This document shows positions 1-6,307 of a stretch of DNA of 7,660 nt, in pieces (the stretch's first letter is position 1; the number at the start of each line of letters is the position of its first letter). The position numbers and the translations under genes are program-made. Under the pieces are notes generated by a model. That model was not told the origin of the DNA and made no database searches. It saw nothing but the letters and a program-made list of their open reading frames with translations. This DNA is from Saccharothrix sp. ST-888 (GTDB lineage: Bacteria; Actinomycetota; Actinomycetes; Streptomycetales; Streptomycetaceae). Where the stretch lies: assembly GCF_000955975.1 (NCBI RefSeq), contig NZ_JYJF01000176.1, positions 1 through 7,660 of the forward strand, read 5' to 3'.

Positions 1-28
1 CGGCAGTGCGGGCACGGCCTCGGCGCTC

Positions 29-54
29 GATAAATTATCAGGCAGGGAACCTGA
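29..54. promoter_or_regulatory. Candidate ROK operator and AT-rich promoter segment
   Basis: This is the only AT-rich patch upstream of the ROK gene. It contains TCAGG-N7-CCTGA (38-54), a 17-bp inverted repeat, and an overlapping near-palindrome GATAA-A-TTATC (29-39). The 5-7-5 layout matches the TTAGG-N7-CCTAA type of site often found near Streptomyces ROK regulators, with one change per arm. A TAAATT hexamer (31-36) could be a -10 box. The segment ends 27 bases before the ATG, so autorepression is a natural inference. The repeat is seen directly; the binding protein is inferred. Confidence 0.4.
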
Positions 55-81
55 CAGAAACCTCTGGAAGGATGCGTTCTC

Positions 82-1329
82 ATGACCACCGCGCGCACGG
101 CCACCCCGAGCACCGCCCGCGCCATCAACGACCGGCTGGCGCTGGACCTGCTGCTCGGTCAGGGCCCTCTGACCGCCCCCGAACTGCGCAACCTCACCGG
201 CCTCTCCCGTCCCACCGTGGCCGACCTGCTGGAACGGCTCCAGCGCAGCGGCCTGGTCGCGGTGGTCGGCGAGAGCGGGGAGGTGCGCCGCGGCCCCAAC
301 GCCCGGCTGTACGCCCTGGTCGCGGACCGGGCCCACCTGGGCGGCCTCGACCTCCGGGAGACCGGCGTCAGCCTGGTGGTCGCCGACCTGACGGGCCGTA
401 CGCTCGCCACCGCCGAGATCCGGGCCGGCGACGGCGCGCCTGCCGGGGACCTCGCCGCCCGGACGATCCGCACCCTGCGCGAGCGTGCCCGGGAGGCTGG
501 AGCCGAGGACCTGCGCACCGTGGCGGTCGGCGCGCCCGGCCTGGTGGACCCGGCCACCGGCGAGCTCTACGGTTCGGGCGGGCTGCCCCGCTGGCACGCC
601 GAACTGCTGGCCGCTCTGCGCGCCGAGCACGGCACCGAGCTGATCCTGGAGAACGAGGTCAACCTGGCCGCGATCGCCGAACACCGGATCGGCGCCGCCC
701 GGGACCGGGACACCTTCGTCCTGCTCTGGCTCGGCCACGGCGCCGGCGCCGGCGTGGTGCTGGACGGACGGCTGCGGCGGGGCGCCTCGGGCGGCACCGG
801 CGAGATCGGCTTCCTGCCGGTACCCGGCACCGGGGCCCTCCCGAGCGCCACCGGCTGCGAGGGCGGGTTCCACTCCCTGGCGAACAGTGCCGCGATCTGC
901 GCCCTGGCCGCCGCGCACGGCCTCCCGGTGCCGACGGCCGGCCGGCCGCCCCGGGCGCAGGCGCAGGCCGACGTGGTGACCCGGGCCGAGGAGGCGGTCC
1001 GCACCGCGCTCGGCGGCGGCCCGGCCGCAGCGGCCTTCCTGGACGAGCTCGCCGAGCGGATCGCGATCGGCGCGGCGGCGGTCTGTGCGGTACTCGACCC
1101 GGGCTGCGTGGTCCTGGGCGGCGAGATCGGACGGGCCGGCGGCGAACTGCTGGCCGCGCTGGTGGAGCGCCGGCTGGCCGGGCTGCTGCCGCTGCGCACC
1201 GAGGTCAGGGCCGGGACGGCCGGTGGCGGTGCGGTGCTGGCCGGCGCGGTGCTCACGGCGGGCGACGCGGTGCGGCGGGAGCTGTTCGGGGGCGGTGAAC
1301 CGCTCGGCGGCGCCCCGGGCGCGAGGTGA
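82..1329 (+). CDS. ROK-family transcriptional repressor
   Basis: This is a 415-residue cytoplasmic DNA-binding regulator of the ROK (repressor, ORF, kinase) family, whose members usually sense a sugar or sugar phosphate and control sugar uptake or catabolism genes. Residues about 18-62 form a winged helix-turn-helix (recognition stretch LSRPTVADLLERL). Residues about 85-400 form the actin-like ROK fold, with a VGAPGLVDP segment and ENEVN at 190-194. The ATG is preceded by GGAAGGA (66-72) at nine bases. The sugar kinase features are eroded. The catalytic Asp of the END motif is Glu192, GEIGH reads GEIGF (240-244), and the zinc motif CxCGxxGC is reduced to one Cys (259). It should therefore be a pure regulator without glucokinase activity. 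The length is normal for ROK repressors. No sugar genes lie downstream, so the target may be upstream, outside the window, or elsewhere in the genome. Confidence 0.93.
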   Translation: MTTARTATPSTARAINDRLALDLLLGQGPLTAPELRNLTGLSRPTVADLLERLQRSGLVAVVGESGEVRRGPNARLYALVADRAHLGGLDLRETGVSLVVADLTGRTLATAEIRAGDGAPAGDLAARTIRTLRERAREAGAEDLRTVAVGAPGLVDPATGELYGSGGLPRWHAELLAALRAEHGTELILENEVNLAAIAEHRIGAARDRDTFVLLWLGHGAGAGVVLDGRLRRGASGGTGEIGFLPVPGTGALPSATGCEGGFHSLANSAAICALAAAHGLPVPTAGRPPRAQAQADVVTRAEEAVRTALGGGPAAAAFLDELAERIAIGAAAVCAVLDPGCVVLGGEIGRAGGELLAALVERRLAGLLPLRTEVRAGTAGGGAVLAGAVLTAGDAVRRELFGGGEPLGGAPGAR

Positions 1330-1336
1330 GGTGCGG

Positions 1337-1351
1337 CCCCGCGCCTCGGGG
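1337..1351. terminator. Weak hairpin between convergent genes
   Basis: CCCCG (1337-1341) and CGGGG (1347-1351) can pair around a 5-base loop, eight bases after the ROK stop and just before the end of the convergent small gene. There is no T-run, which is common for actinomycete terminators, and the stem is only five pairs. It is called mainly because of its position between convergent genes. Confidence 0.3.
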
Positions 1352-1363
1352 GAGCGGCCCGGC

Positions 1364-1564
1364 TCAGGTAGTGGGGGAACTCAGGGCCGACATGCCCAGC
1401 AGGACGGCCGTGGTCAGCGCCGCCACCACCAGCAGGGTGATCAGCACCCCGCCCAGGACCGCTCTCACCGAACGCCGTTCTCGCGCGGGCGGGGTGACAT
1501 TGCTCTGGTACCGCTCCGCCTCGGCGACGAACGCGAACGGGACCGATTCCGCCCCGGGTGCCAT
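1364..1564 (-). CDS. Small single-pass membrane protein
   Basis: This is a 66-residue protein of unknown function. The N-terminal half (1-33) is soluble and ends in a basic patch, ARERR, followed by one strongly hydrophobic segment at about 34-59 (AVLGGVLITLLVVAALTTAV) and a short tail. Positive charges before the segment predict an N-in, C-out topology in the cytoplasmic membrane; it is not a cleavable signal peptide of the usual kind. The ATG has a good ribosome binding site, GGGAG, about six bases upstream on the minus strand. The clean membrane segment and this site are why I accept so short a gene. It converges on the ROK gene and is divergent from the HTH-molbindin gene. I do not recognise a named family. 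A stress-related or protein-partner role would be a guess. Confidence 0.72.
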   Translation of the reverse strand: MAPGAESVPFAFVAEAERYQSNVTPPARERRSVRAVLGGVLITLLVVAALTTAVLLGMSALSSPTT

Positions 1565-1635
1565 CCGGATCTCCCTCTTCAGCTCTCTGTACCGTCACAC
1601 CGGGCAACGGCCGAATACGTCGGATCGTGCCCAAT

Positions 1636-1664
1636 TCAGACTATTTAAGCCTGAAAGGTTTCCC
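1636..1664 (-). promoter_or_regulatory. Possible ECF-type promoter for the small membrane gene
   Basis: On the minus strand GGGAAAC (1664-1658) is followed after 16 bases by GTCTGA (1641-1636). This resembles the GGAAC-type -35 and GTC-type -10 boxes of envelope-stress ECF sigma factors of Streptomyces. It would give a leader of roughly 65 bases before the ATG at 1564. The -35 match is imperfect because of an extra A, and the call is inference only. Confidence 0.22.
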
Positions 1665-1672
1665 GAAGGCTT
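1647..1672. repeat. Inverted repeat in the divergent intergenic region
   Basis: AAGCCT (1647-1652) and AGGCTT (1667-1672) are perfect reverse complements separated by 14 bases. They lie in the most AT-rich part of the region between the small membrane gene and the HTH-molbindin gene. The spacing of about two helical turns between arm centres suits a dimeric regulator. The adjacent MerR/BldC-type protein is one candidate binder, which is inference. Confidence 0.4.
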
Positions 1673-1686
1673 CCGCCGGCCGCCGG

Positions 1687-1715
1687 TCGAACCGAGCCCC
1701 GGTGTACGGCAGGAT
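1687..1715 (+). promoter_or_regulatory. Candidate housekeeping promoter of the HTH-molbindin gene
   Basis: TCGAAC (1687-1692), 17 bases, then CAGGAT (1710-1715) approximates a vegetative -35/-10 pair; the CAGGAT box is close to the TAGGAT form common in Streptomyces. The predicted start of transcription near 1722 would give a leader of about 40 bases. The -35 is a three-of-six match, so confidence is low. Confidence 0.33.
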
Positions 1716-1763
1716 GGCCCGGACGAGATCAGCACCCACCGGACCACACCGCCAGGAGCGCTC

Positions 1764-2183
1764 ATGGGCCAGCCCGACCGGCCGATCAACCCCTACCGCA
1801 TCGGCGAGGCCGCGGCGATGCTCGGCGTGAGTGCCGACACCATGCGACGCTGGGTCGACGCGGGCCGGCTCGCGGCCCAGCGGGACGAGCACGGCCACCG
1901 GATCATCGCCGGTGCCGAACTGGCCGCCTTCGCCCGTGAGCTGGCCAGGCCCGAGACCGCCGAGGCGGAGGGCCGTCCCTCGTCCGCCCGCAACCGCTTC
2001 CCCGGCATCGTCACCGATGTGCTGCTCGGGGACGTGGCCGCGCAGGTGGAGATCCAGGCCGGTCCGTTCCGGGTGGTGTCGCTGATCAGCCGGGAGTCGG
2101 CCGAGGAGCTCAACCTCGTCCCAGGCGCGCCCGCCACCGCCGTCATCAAGTCGACCAACGTGGTCGTGGAACGACGCGGCTGA
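1764..2183 (+). CDS. HTH-molbindin (Mop/TOBE) fusion regulator
   Basis: This is a 139-residue cytoplasmic protein of two parts. Residues about 10-60 are a MerR/excisionase/BldC-type helix-turn-helix (YRIGEAAAMLGVSADTMRRW, then the wing DEHGHRII). After a short linker, residues about 75-136 match a molbindin Mop/TOBE domain: ARNRFPG, then SRESAEELNLVPG and AVIKSTNVVVE. Mop domains oligomerise and bind molybdate or tungstate oxyanions, so the simplest reading is an oxyanion-responsive DNA-binding protein. The open frame extends upstream, but I take the ATG at 1764 because AGGAG (1754-1758) sits five bases before it and the upstream frame looks non-coding. No molybdate transporter or cofactor gene is present nearby, so the regulon cannot be read from context. 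The domain assignment is solid; the ligand is inferred from the family. Confidence 0.9.
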   Translation: MGQPDRPINPYRIGEAAAMLGVSADTMRRWVDAGRLAAQRDEHGHRIIAGAELAAFARELARPETAEAEGRPSSARNRFPGIVTDVLLGDVAAQVEIQAGPFRVVSLISRESAEELNLVPGAPATAVIKSTNVVVERRG

Positions 2184-2238
2184 CGAGCTGTCATCCTGGT
2201 CCGCCATGTTCCGCCACACACCGCCGAGTGAGATAACC

Positions 2239-2949
2239 GTGCCCGCTCCGTCTTCCCGTCCGGTGCTCGCAGTCGCCCACCGGGGCGACCCGTACCGCCA
2301 CCGCGAGAACACCCTTCCCTCGGTCGAGTCCGCACTCGCCGCCGGGGCCGACGCCGTCGAGGTGGACGTCCAGCTCACCCGCGACGGCGTCCCCGTCCTG
2401 CTGCACGACCGCACCCTCGACCGGCTCTGGGGCGATCCCCGCCGGATCGGCTCGGTCACCCTCGACCGGCTCGGCGGGATCGGCAGCGGTGAGCTGCGGG
2501 TGCCGACCCTCGCCGAGGCGCTGAAGGCGGTCGCCGCCACCCCGGCGGCCAAGCTGCTCATCGACCTCGACGACGCCGGGCCGGTGGCCGCCACCTGGGC
2601 CGCCGTCACCGGCCTCGGCGTGGAGGACCGGGTCGGCTTCTGCGGCCCGGTCGCCGCCATGCTCGCGGTCCGGGAACAGGCGCCGGACGCAGAGCTCGCC
2701 CTCACCTGGAACCACCCCCGGCTGCCGGGCCGCCCGCTGCTGGACGACCTCCGCCCGCGCTACGTCAACCCGCCCTTCGGCCTGGTCGACCCGGCCTACG
2801 TGGACGCCGCGCACGAGCTCGGACTCGCCGTCAGCACCTGGACGGTGGACACCCGCCGCACCATGCTCAGGCTGGCGGCGGCGGGGGTGGACTCGATGAC
2901 CAGCAACCGGATCGGGGTGCTGCGCCGGGTCCTGGACCGCAGGCGGTGA
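2239..2949 (+). CDS. Glycerophosphodiester phosphodiesterase (GDPD)
   Basis: This enzyme hydrolyses glycerophosphodiesters to sn-glycerol 3-phosphate and an alcohol, recycling phospholipid head groups. There is no signal peptide, so it should act in the cytoplasm. The 236-residue chain is one TIM barrel with HRGD (14-17), REN (22-24), EVD (41-43) and the second catalytic His in LLHD (54-57). The C-terminal VSTWTVD strand is also typical. The usual metal ligand in the E-x-K strand appears as DLD (109-111), a conservative change. I chose the GTG at 2239, which follows GAGTGAGA. An in-frame ATG at 2206 would add eleven residues but lacks a ribosome binding site, and its stretch contains ACA, AGT and ATA, codons rare in this organism. 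Its TGA overlaps the GTG of the next gene, indicating translational coupling. Confidence 0.9.
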   Translation: MPAPSSRPVLAVAHRGDPYRHRENTLPSVESALAAGADAVEVDVQLTRDGVPVLLHDRTLDRLWGDPRRIGSVTLDRLGGIGSGELRVPTLAEALKAVAATPAAKLLIDLDDAGPVAATWAAVTGLGVEDRVGFCGPVAAMLAVREQAPDAELALTWNHPRLPGRPLLDDLRPRYVNPPFGLVDPAYVDAAHELGLAVSTWTVDTRRTMLRLAAAGVDSMTSNRIGVLRRVLDRRR

Positions 2950-4046
2950 GCGGTACGGGCGGAAGCCTGCCGGTACTCGGCGCCCGCGCCCTCGGCCGCG
3001 CGCTGCTGGCCCGCCAGCACCTGCTCGCCCGCAGTGCGACGACCCCGGCCGTGATGCTCGGACACCTGGTGGGCCTCCAGGCGCAGGCGGCCCCCGAACC
3101 GCCCTACCTCGGGCTGTGGTCCCGGCTGGAGGGCTTCCACCCCTCGGAGCTCAGCGAGTTGATCGAACGCCGCGAGGCGGTCCGGATCGCACTGCACCGG
3201 GCCACCATCCACCTGGTCACGGCCGAGGACTGCCTGGCGCTCCGTCCGTTGCTCCAACCCGTGCAGGACCGCGGCTTCGCGGGCAACTGGGGCAAGCGGC
3301 TGGGCGGCGAGGACCCGGCCGCGGTCCACGCGCGGGGCCGGGTGCTGGTCGAACAGGAACCGCGCACCTTCCAGCAGTTGGGACAACTCCTCGCGCCGGA
3401 CTTCCCCCGGGCGGAACCGGCCGCGCTGGCGCAGGCCGTCCGGACCGGTCTGGCACTGGTCCAGGTACCGCCGCGCGGCCTCTGGGGACGCGGCGGCCCG
3501 GCCGCGCACACCACCGCCGAGCACTGGCTCGGCCGCAGGCTCGACCCCGCGCCCTCGGTGGAGCGGCTGGTCCTGCGCTACCTGGCCGCCTTCGGCCCGG
3601 CGAGCGCGGCCGACGTCCGGAAGTGGTGCGGGCTGACCGGGCTCGGACCGGTACTGACGCGCCTCGCACCGCAGTTGGAGCTGTTCCGGGACGAACGGGG
3701 CCGCACCCTCTACGACCTCCCGCAGGCACCCCGGCCGCCCGAGGACACCCCCGCCCCCGTACGGCTGCTGGCCCCCTTCGACAACCTGCTGCTCTCGCAC
3801 GACGACCGCACCCGCGTGCTGCCCGAGGAGTACCGGCCCCGGATCATGACGCAGAACGGGATCGTGCTCGGATCCGTCCTGGTGGACGGGCTGGTCGCGG
3901 GCAGTTGGCGGTCGGACGGCGGCACGCTGCGGATCCGGCCGTTCGCCCCCCTGGGGCGGCAGGCGCGGGCCGGTCTGGTCGACGAGGGCGAGCGGCTGCT
4001 CGCCTTCACGGGCGGCGAGCGGCTGGTGGTGGACCAGGAGGACTGA
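2946..4046 (+). CDS. AlkZ-like winged-helix DNA glycosylase (HTH_42 family)
   Basis: This is a 366-residue protein of the winged-helix HTH_42 (formerly DUF1006) family, which includes AlkZ, the azinomycin-resistance DNA glycosylase of Streptomyces, and E. coli YcaQ/AlkX. These enzymes excise bulky or crosslinked alkylated bases. Family landmarks are RQHLLAR (23-29), LQAQ (44-47), HRATIH (84-89), GLWGR (178-182), an AAFGPASAADV winged-helix segment, and FDNLLLSHDDR from 278. Gln45-Ala-Gln47 fits the Q-aliphatic-Q catalytic motif of the AlkZ branch; the YcaQ branch has Asp in the last position. The start is GTG, overlapping the phosphodiesterase stop as GTGA, with no strong ribosome binding site, so translation probably depends on the upstream gene. 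No genotoxin biosynthesis genes are in view, so it looks like an orphan repair enzyme. Family is sure; substrate is unknown. Confidence 0.88.
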   Translation: MSGTGGSLPVLGARALGRALLARQHLLARSATTPAVMLGHLVGLQAQAAPEPPYLGLWSRLEGFHPSELSELIERREAVRIALHRATIHLVTAEDCLALRPLLQPVQDRGFAGNWGKRLGGEDPAAVHARGRVLVEQEPRTFQQLGQLLAPDFPRAEPAALAQAVRTGLALVQVPPRGLWGRGGPAAHTTAEHWLGRRLDPAPSVERLVLRYLAAFGPASAADVRKWCGLTGLGPVLTRLAPQLELFRDERGRTLYDLPQAPRPPEDTPAPVRLLAPFDNLLLSHDDRTRVLPEEYRPRIMTQNGIVLGSVLVDGLVAGSWRSDGGTLRIRPFAPLGRQARAGLVDEGERLLAFTGGERLVVDQED

Positions 4047-4070
4047 CCGCGCGGCCCTGCGACCGCGCGG
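4045..4070. terminator. CCGCGCGG repeat hairpin after the glycosylase gene
   Basis: GACCGCGCGG occurs twice (4045-4054 and 4061-4070), beginning inside the stop codon. Because CCGCGCGG is its own reverse complement, the copies can pair as an 8-bp GC stem with an 8-base loop. There is no T-run. A factor-independent actinomycete terminator or an operator with two palindromic half-sites are both possible. Confidence 0.42.
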
Positions 4071-4159
4071 ACGCGCCGGAGCCTGGAGATCGGACATTCC
4101 GTCAGATCGCGTGCTGAGATGGGCTGATCACGACCGGCTAGTCGGAGGTGCAGGCGGGA

Positions 4160-5272
4160 ATGTCGGCAGAGCCCACGCCCCCGGGAGCGTCGGACGGGCG
4201 GCCCGAGGACGACCGCAGGCCATACCAGCCACTGCCGCCCGCGGTGCGGAGCGCGGCCGCGTGGTCGGCCGCCGTGATCCTCTTCCTCGCGGTGGCCGGG
4301 TTCGTCGTCTTCGCCCTCGTCTCGCTGCGGGCGGCCACGGTTCCGCTGATCCTGGCGCTGCTGGCCACGGCGCTGCTCCAGCCCGTGATGCCGTGGCTGG
4401 TGGATCGCGGCCTGGGGCGCGGCGCGGCGGCCGCGCTGACCTGTGCGGCGCTGCTGGTCGCGGTGTTCGCGGTGCTGGCCGTGCTCACCAACTCGCTGGT
4501 GCACAGCGCCCCGCAGATCGCCGACTCGCTGCGGCGGGCCGGCGAGCAGCTGGCCTCCTGGCTCGGGCCGCTCGGCGAGAAGATCCGCTACGCGCTCTCG
4601 CAGTCCGCCGGTTCGGGCAGTTCACTGGTCTCCTCGCTGGCCAACGGCGTCCTCTCGGGACTCGGGTTCGCCACCCAGGTGATCACCGGCGCGGTGCTGG
4701 CCCTGGCACTGGTCTTCTTCTTCCTGCGCGACGGCCACCGCAGCGGCGACCTGGTCCGCTCGGTAGTGCCGGACGAGCGGGCCGAGACGGTGATCGCCTG
4801 CGGGCACAAGGCGTTCGCCGCGATGGCCGGGTTCATGCGCGGCACCACCCTGATCGCCCTGATCGACGCCGCCTTCATCACCGTCGGCCTGGTCATCCTC
4901 GGGGTGCCGGGCGCGGCGGGGCTGGGCGCGCTGGTGTTCATGGGCGCGTACATCCCGTTCGTGGGGGCGTTCCTGTCGGGGACGGTGGCCGTTCTGGTGG
5001 CTCTCGCGGAGGGCGGTCTCGGCACCGCGCTGTGGGCGCTCGGGGTGGTGCTCGCCGTGCAGATGATCGAGGGCAACATCCTGCAGCCGGTGATCCAGAG
5101 CCGGACCGTCGAACTGCACCCCGCCACCATCATGATCGCCGTGGTGGCGGGCGCCGGGGTGGCCGGGATCCTCGGCGCGCTGCTCGCCGTCCCGGTCAGT
5201 GCGGCGGGCCTCGGCGTGATCTCCGTCCTGCGCGGCCGGGCCGCCGAAGTCCGAGGCGGCGCCGAGGGCTGA
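4160..5272 (+). CDS. AI-2E family transporter
   Basis: This is a 370-residue polytopic cytoplasmic-membrane protein of the AI-2E (PerM/YdiK-like) transporter family. Characterised members export autoinducer-2 or act as Na+/H+ antiporters; the substrate here cannot be told. A Pro- and charge-rich cytoplasmic N-terminus (1-30) precedes hydrophobic segments at about 34-54, 60-80 and 88-110. A Gly/Ser-rich amphipathic loop follows to about 165, and then come the remaining membrane helices. The family signature EGNILQP (304-310) followed by RTVELHP is intact. Length and layout are usual. The ATG at 4160 is chosen because GGAGGT (4144-4149) lies ten bases upstream. A GTG at 4148 is in frame but would overlap that site. 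It is separated by about 110 bases and a hairpin from the upstream gene, so it probably has its own promoter, which I could not identify. Confidence 0.92.
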   Translation: MSAEPTPPGASDGRPEDDRRPYQPLPPAVRSAAAWSAAVILFLAVAGFVVFALVSLRAATVPLILALLATALLQPVMPWLVDRGLGRGAAAALTCAALLVAVFAVLAVLTNSLVHSAPQIADSLRRAGEQLASWLGPLGEKIRYALSQSAGSGSSLVSSLANGVLSGLGFATQVITGAVLALALVFFFLRDGHRSGDLVRSVVPDERAETVIACGHKAFAAMAGFMRGTTLIALIDAAFITVGLVILGVPGAAGLGALVFMGAYIPFVGAFLSGTVAVLVALAEGGLGTALWALGVVLAVQMIEGNILQPVIQSRTVELHPATIMIAVVAGAGVAGILGALLAVPVSAAGLGVISVLRGRAAEVRGGAEG

Positions 5273-5275
5273 GAC

Positions 5276-5307
5276 CCGGAGCCCGCCCGGTATCGTCGGT
5301 GCTCCGG
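5276..5307 (+). terminator. Hairpin after the transporter gene
   Basis: CCGGAGC (5276-5282) pairs perfectly with GCTCCGG (5301-5307). CCG (5283-5285) with CGG (5297-5299) can extend the stem across a one-base bulge. It begins four bases after the stop codon, a typical terminator position, but no T-run follows. Confidence 0.42.
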
Positions 5308-5347
5308 TAACGGCGGGTCAGAGTAGAGATTGGGTGCGGCAGCAGAC

Positions 5348-6307
5348 GTGGAGTTCCGAGAAGACATCCTGGGTGCCCCGTACGAGGCGGCCGAGCTGCC
5401 GCTGGTCCCCGACGAGGAGGGTGACGTCAGCGCGACCCTGGTCAGGCGGCTGGTCCCCGGGTCCCAGCGGGCCGTGCTCTACCTGCACGGCTACACCGAC
5501 TACTTCTTCCAGACCAATCTGGCCGAGCACTTCGTCGCGGCGGGTTTCTCCTTCTACGCCCTGGACCTGCGCAAGTACGGGCGTTCGCTGAGGCCGCACC
5601 AGTCGCCGAACTTCGTCCGCGACCTGCGGGCCTACGACGAGGAGCTGGACGAGGCCGTCCGGATCATCCGGGACGTCGACGGGCACACGCAGCTGCTGCT
5701 CAACGGCCACTCCACCGGCGGACTGATCGCCGCGCTCTGGGCCGCCCGCCGGGCGCGGCGCGGACTGATCGACGGGCTCTTCCTGAACAGCCCCTTCCTG
5801 GCGATGCCCACCGCTCCGGCCGTCCGCGCCCTCGGTGCGCCCGCCGTCGGAGCGATGGGCCGGCTCGCCCCGACCCGGGTGCTGCCCGCAGCCATCAACC
5901 CGCACTACGTGCACAGCCTGCACCGCGACCACCGGGGCAGCTGGGACTTCGACCTGACCCTCAAGCCGGCCGAGGGCTTCCCGCTCTACGCGGGCTGGCT
6001 GGCCGCCATCCAGCAGGGCCACCGCCGGATCCGCCAGGGCGTCGCCATCGACTGCCCGGTCCTGCTGATGGCCTCCACCGCGTCCATCACCACCACCAAG
6101 TGGGACCCGGCGATGCTCCAGCGCGACGCCGTCCTGCGCGCCGACGACATCGCCGCGCTCGCGCCCCGGCTGGGACGCCACGTCACCGCCGTCAGGATCG
6201 AGGGCGGCATGCACGACCTGGTGCTCTCCGGCGAGCAGGCCCGCGCCCAGGTCTTCGCCGAGCTGGACCGCTGGATCGGCGCGTACTTCCCGGCGCCGCC
6301 CGCATGA
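5348..6307 (+). CDS. Alpha/beta hydrolase (S33/lysophospholipase-like)
   Basis: This is a 319-residue predicted serine hydrolase of the alpha/beta fold, without signal peptide or membrane helix, so cytoplasmic. The oxyanion strand YLHGYTD is at 45-51, followed by DLRKYGRS (73-80). The nucleophile elbow NGHSTGG puts Ser122 at the active site. The catalytic His is His289 in GGMHDLVLS. The acid is not obvious; Asp253, Asp260 and Asp266 are candidates after the PVLLM strand. The family resembles monoglyceride lipase or lysophospholipase types, but the substrate is unknown. No ATG is available. The frame can start at TTG 5330 or GTG 5348, neither with a clear ribosome binding site, and I prefer the commoner GTG. 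Its TGA overlaps the next ATG (ATGA), so the two products are probably made together. Confidence 0.86.
   Translation: MEFREDILGAPYEAAELPLVPDEEGDVSATLVRRLVPGSQRAVLYLHGYTDYFFQTNLAEHFVAAGFSFYALDLRKYGRSLRPHQSPNFVRDLRAYDEELDEAVRIIRDVDGHTQLLLNGHSTGGLIAALWAARRARRGLIDGLFLNSPFLAMPTAPAVRALGAPAVGAMGRLAPTRVLPAAINPHYVHSLHRDHRGSWDFDLTLKPAEGFPLYAGWLAAIQQGHRRIRQGVAIDCPVLLMASTASITTTKWDPAMLQRDAVLRADDIAALAPRLGRHVTAVRIEGGMHDLVLSGEQARAQVFAELDRWIGAYFPAPPA

Noticed and set aside
6..1298. Second + strand frame through the ROK gene
   Set aside because: The product is Arg/Pro/Gly-rich, as expected of a shifted frame in GC-rich DNA, and the ROK frame has family motifs and a ribosome binding site.
82..1329. ROK sugar kinase (glucokinase)
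   Set aside because: It has an N-terminal helix-turn-helix, Glu in place of the catalytic Asp, and no zinc-binding motif.
1326..1763. N-terminal extension of the HTH-molbindin gene
   Set aside because: The frame is open, but it runs through an intergenic region and antisense to the small membrane gene; the ATG at 1764 has a clear ribosome binding site directly before the conserved domain.
2796..4097. Long open frame on the minus strand opposite the glycosylase gene
   Set aside because: Very GC-rich DNA keeps antisense frames open. The translation is a low-complexity Arg/Gly/Gln mix with no family signature, while the + strand protein is a clear HTH_42 member.
4160..5272. Quorum-sensing function for the AI-2E transporter
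   Set aside because: The family name alone does not establish autoinducer-2 export, and there is no luxS or signalling gene nearby.
5324..5329. TAGAGA as a -10 box for the hydrolase
   Set aside because: No recognisable -35 sequence lies 16-19 bases upstream (it would fall in the hairpin), so a promoter is not supported.
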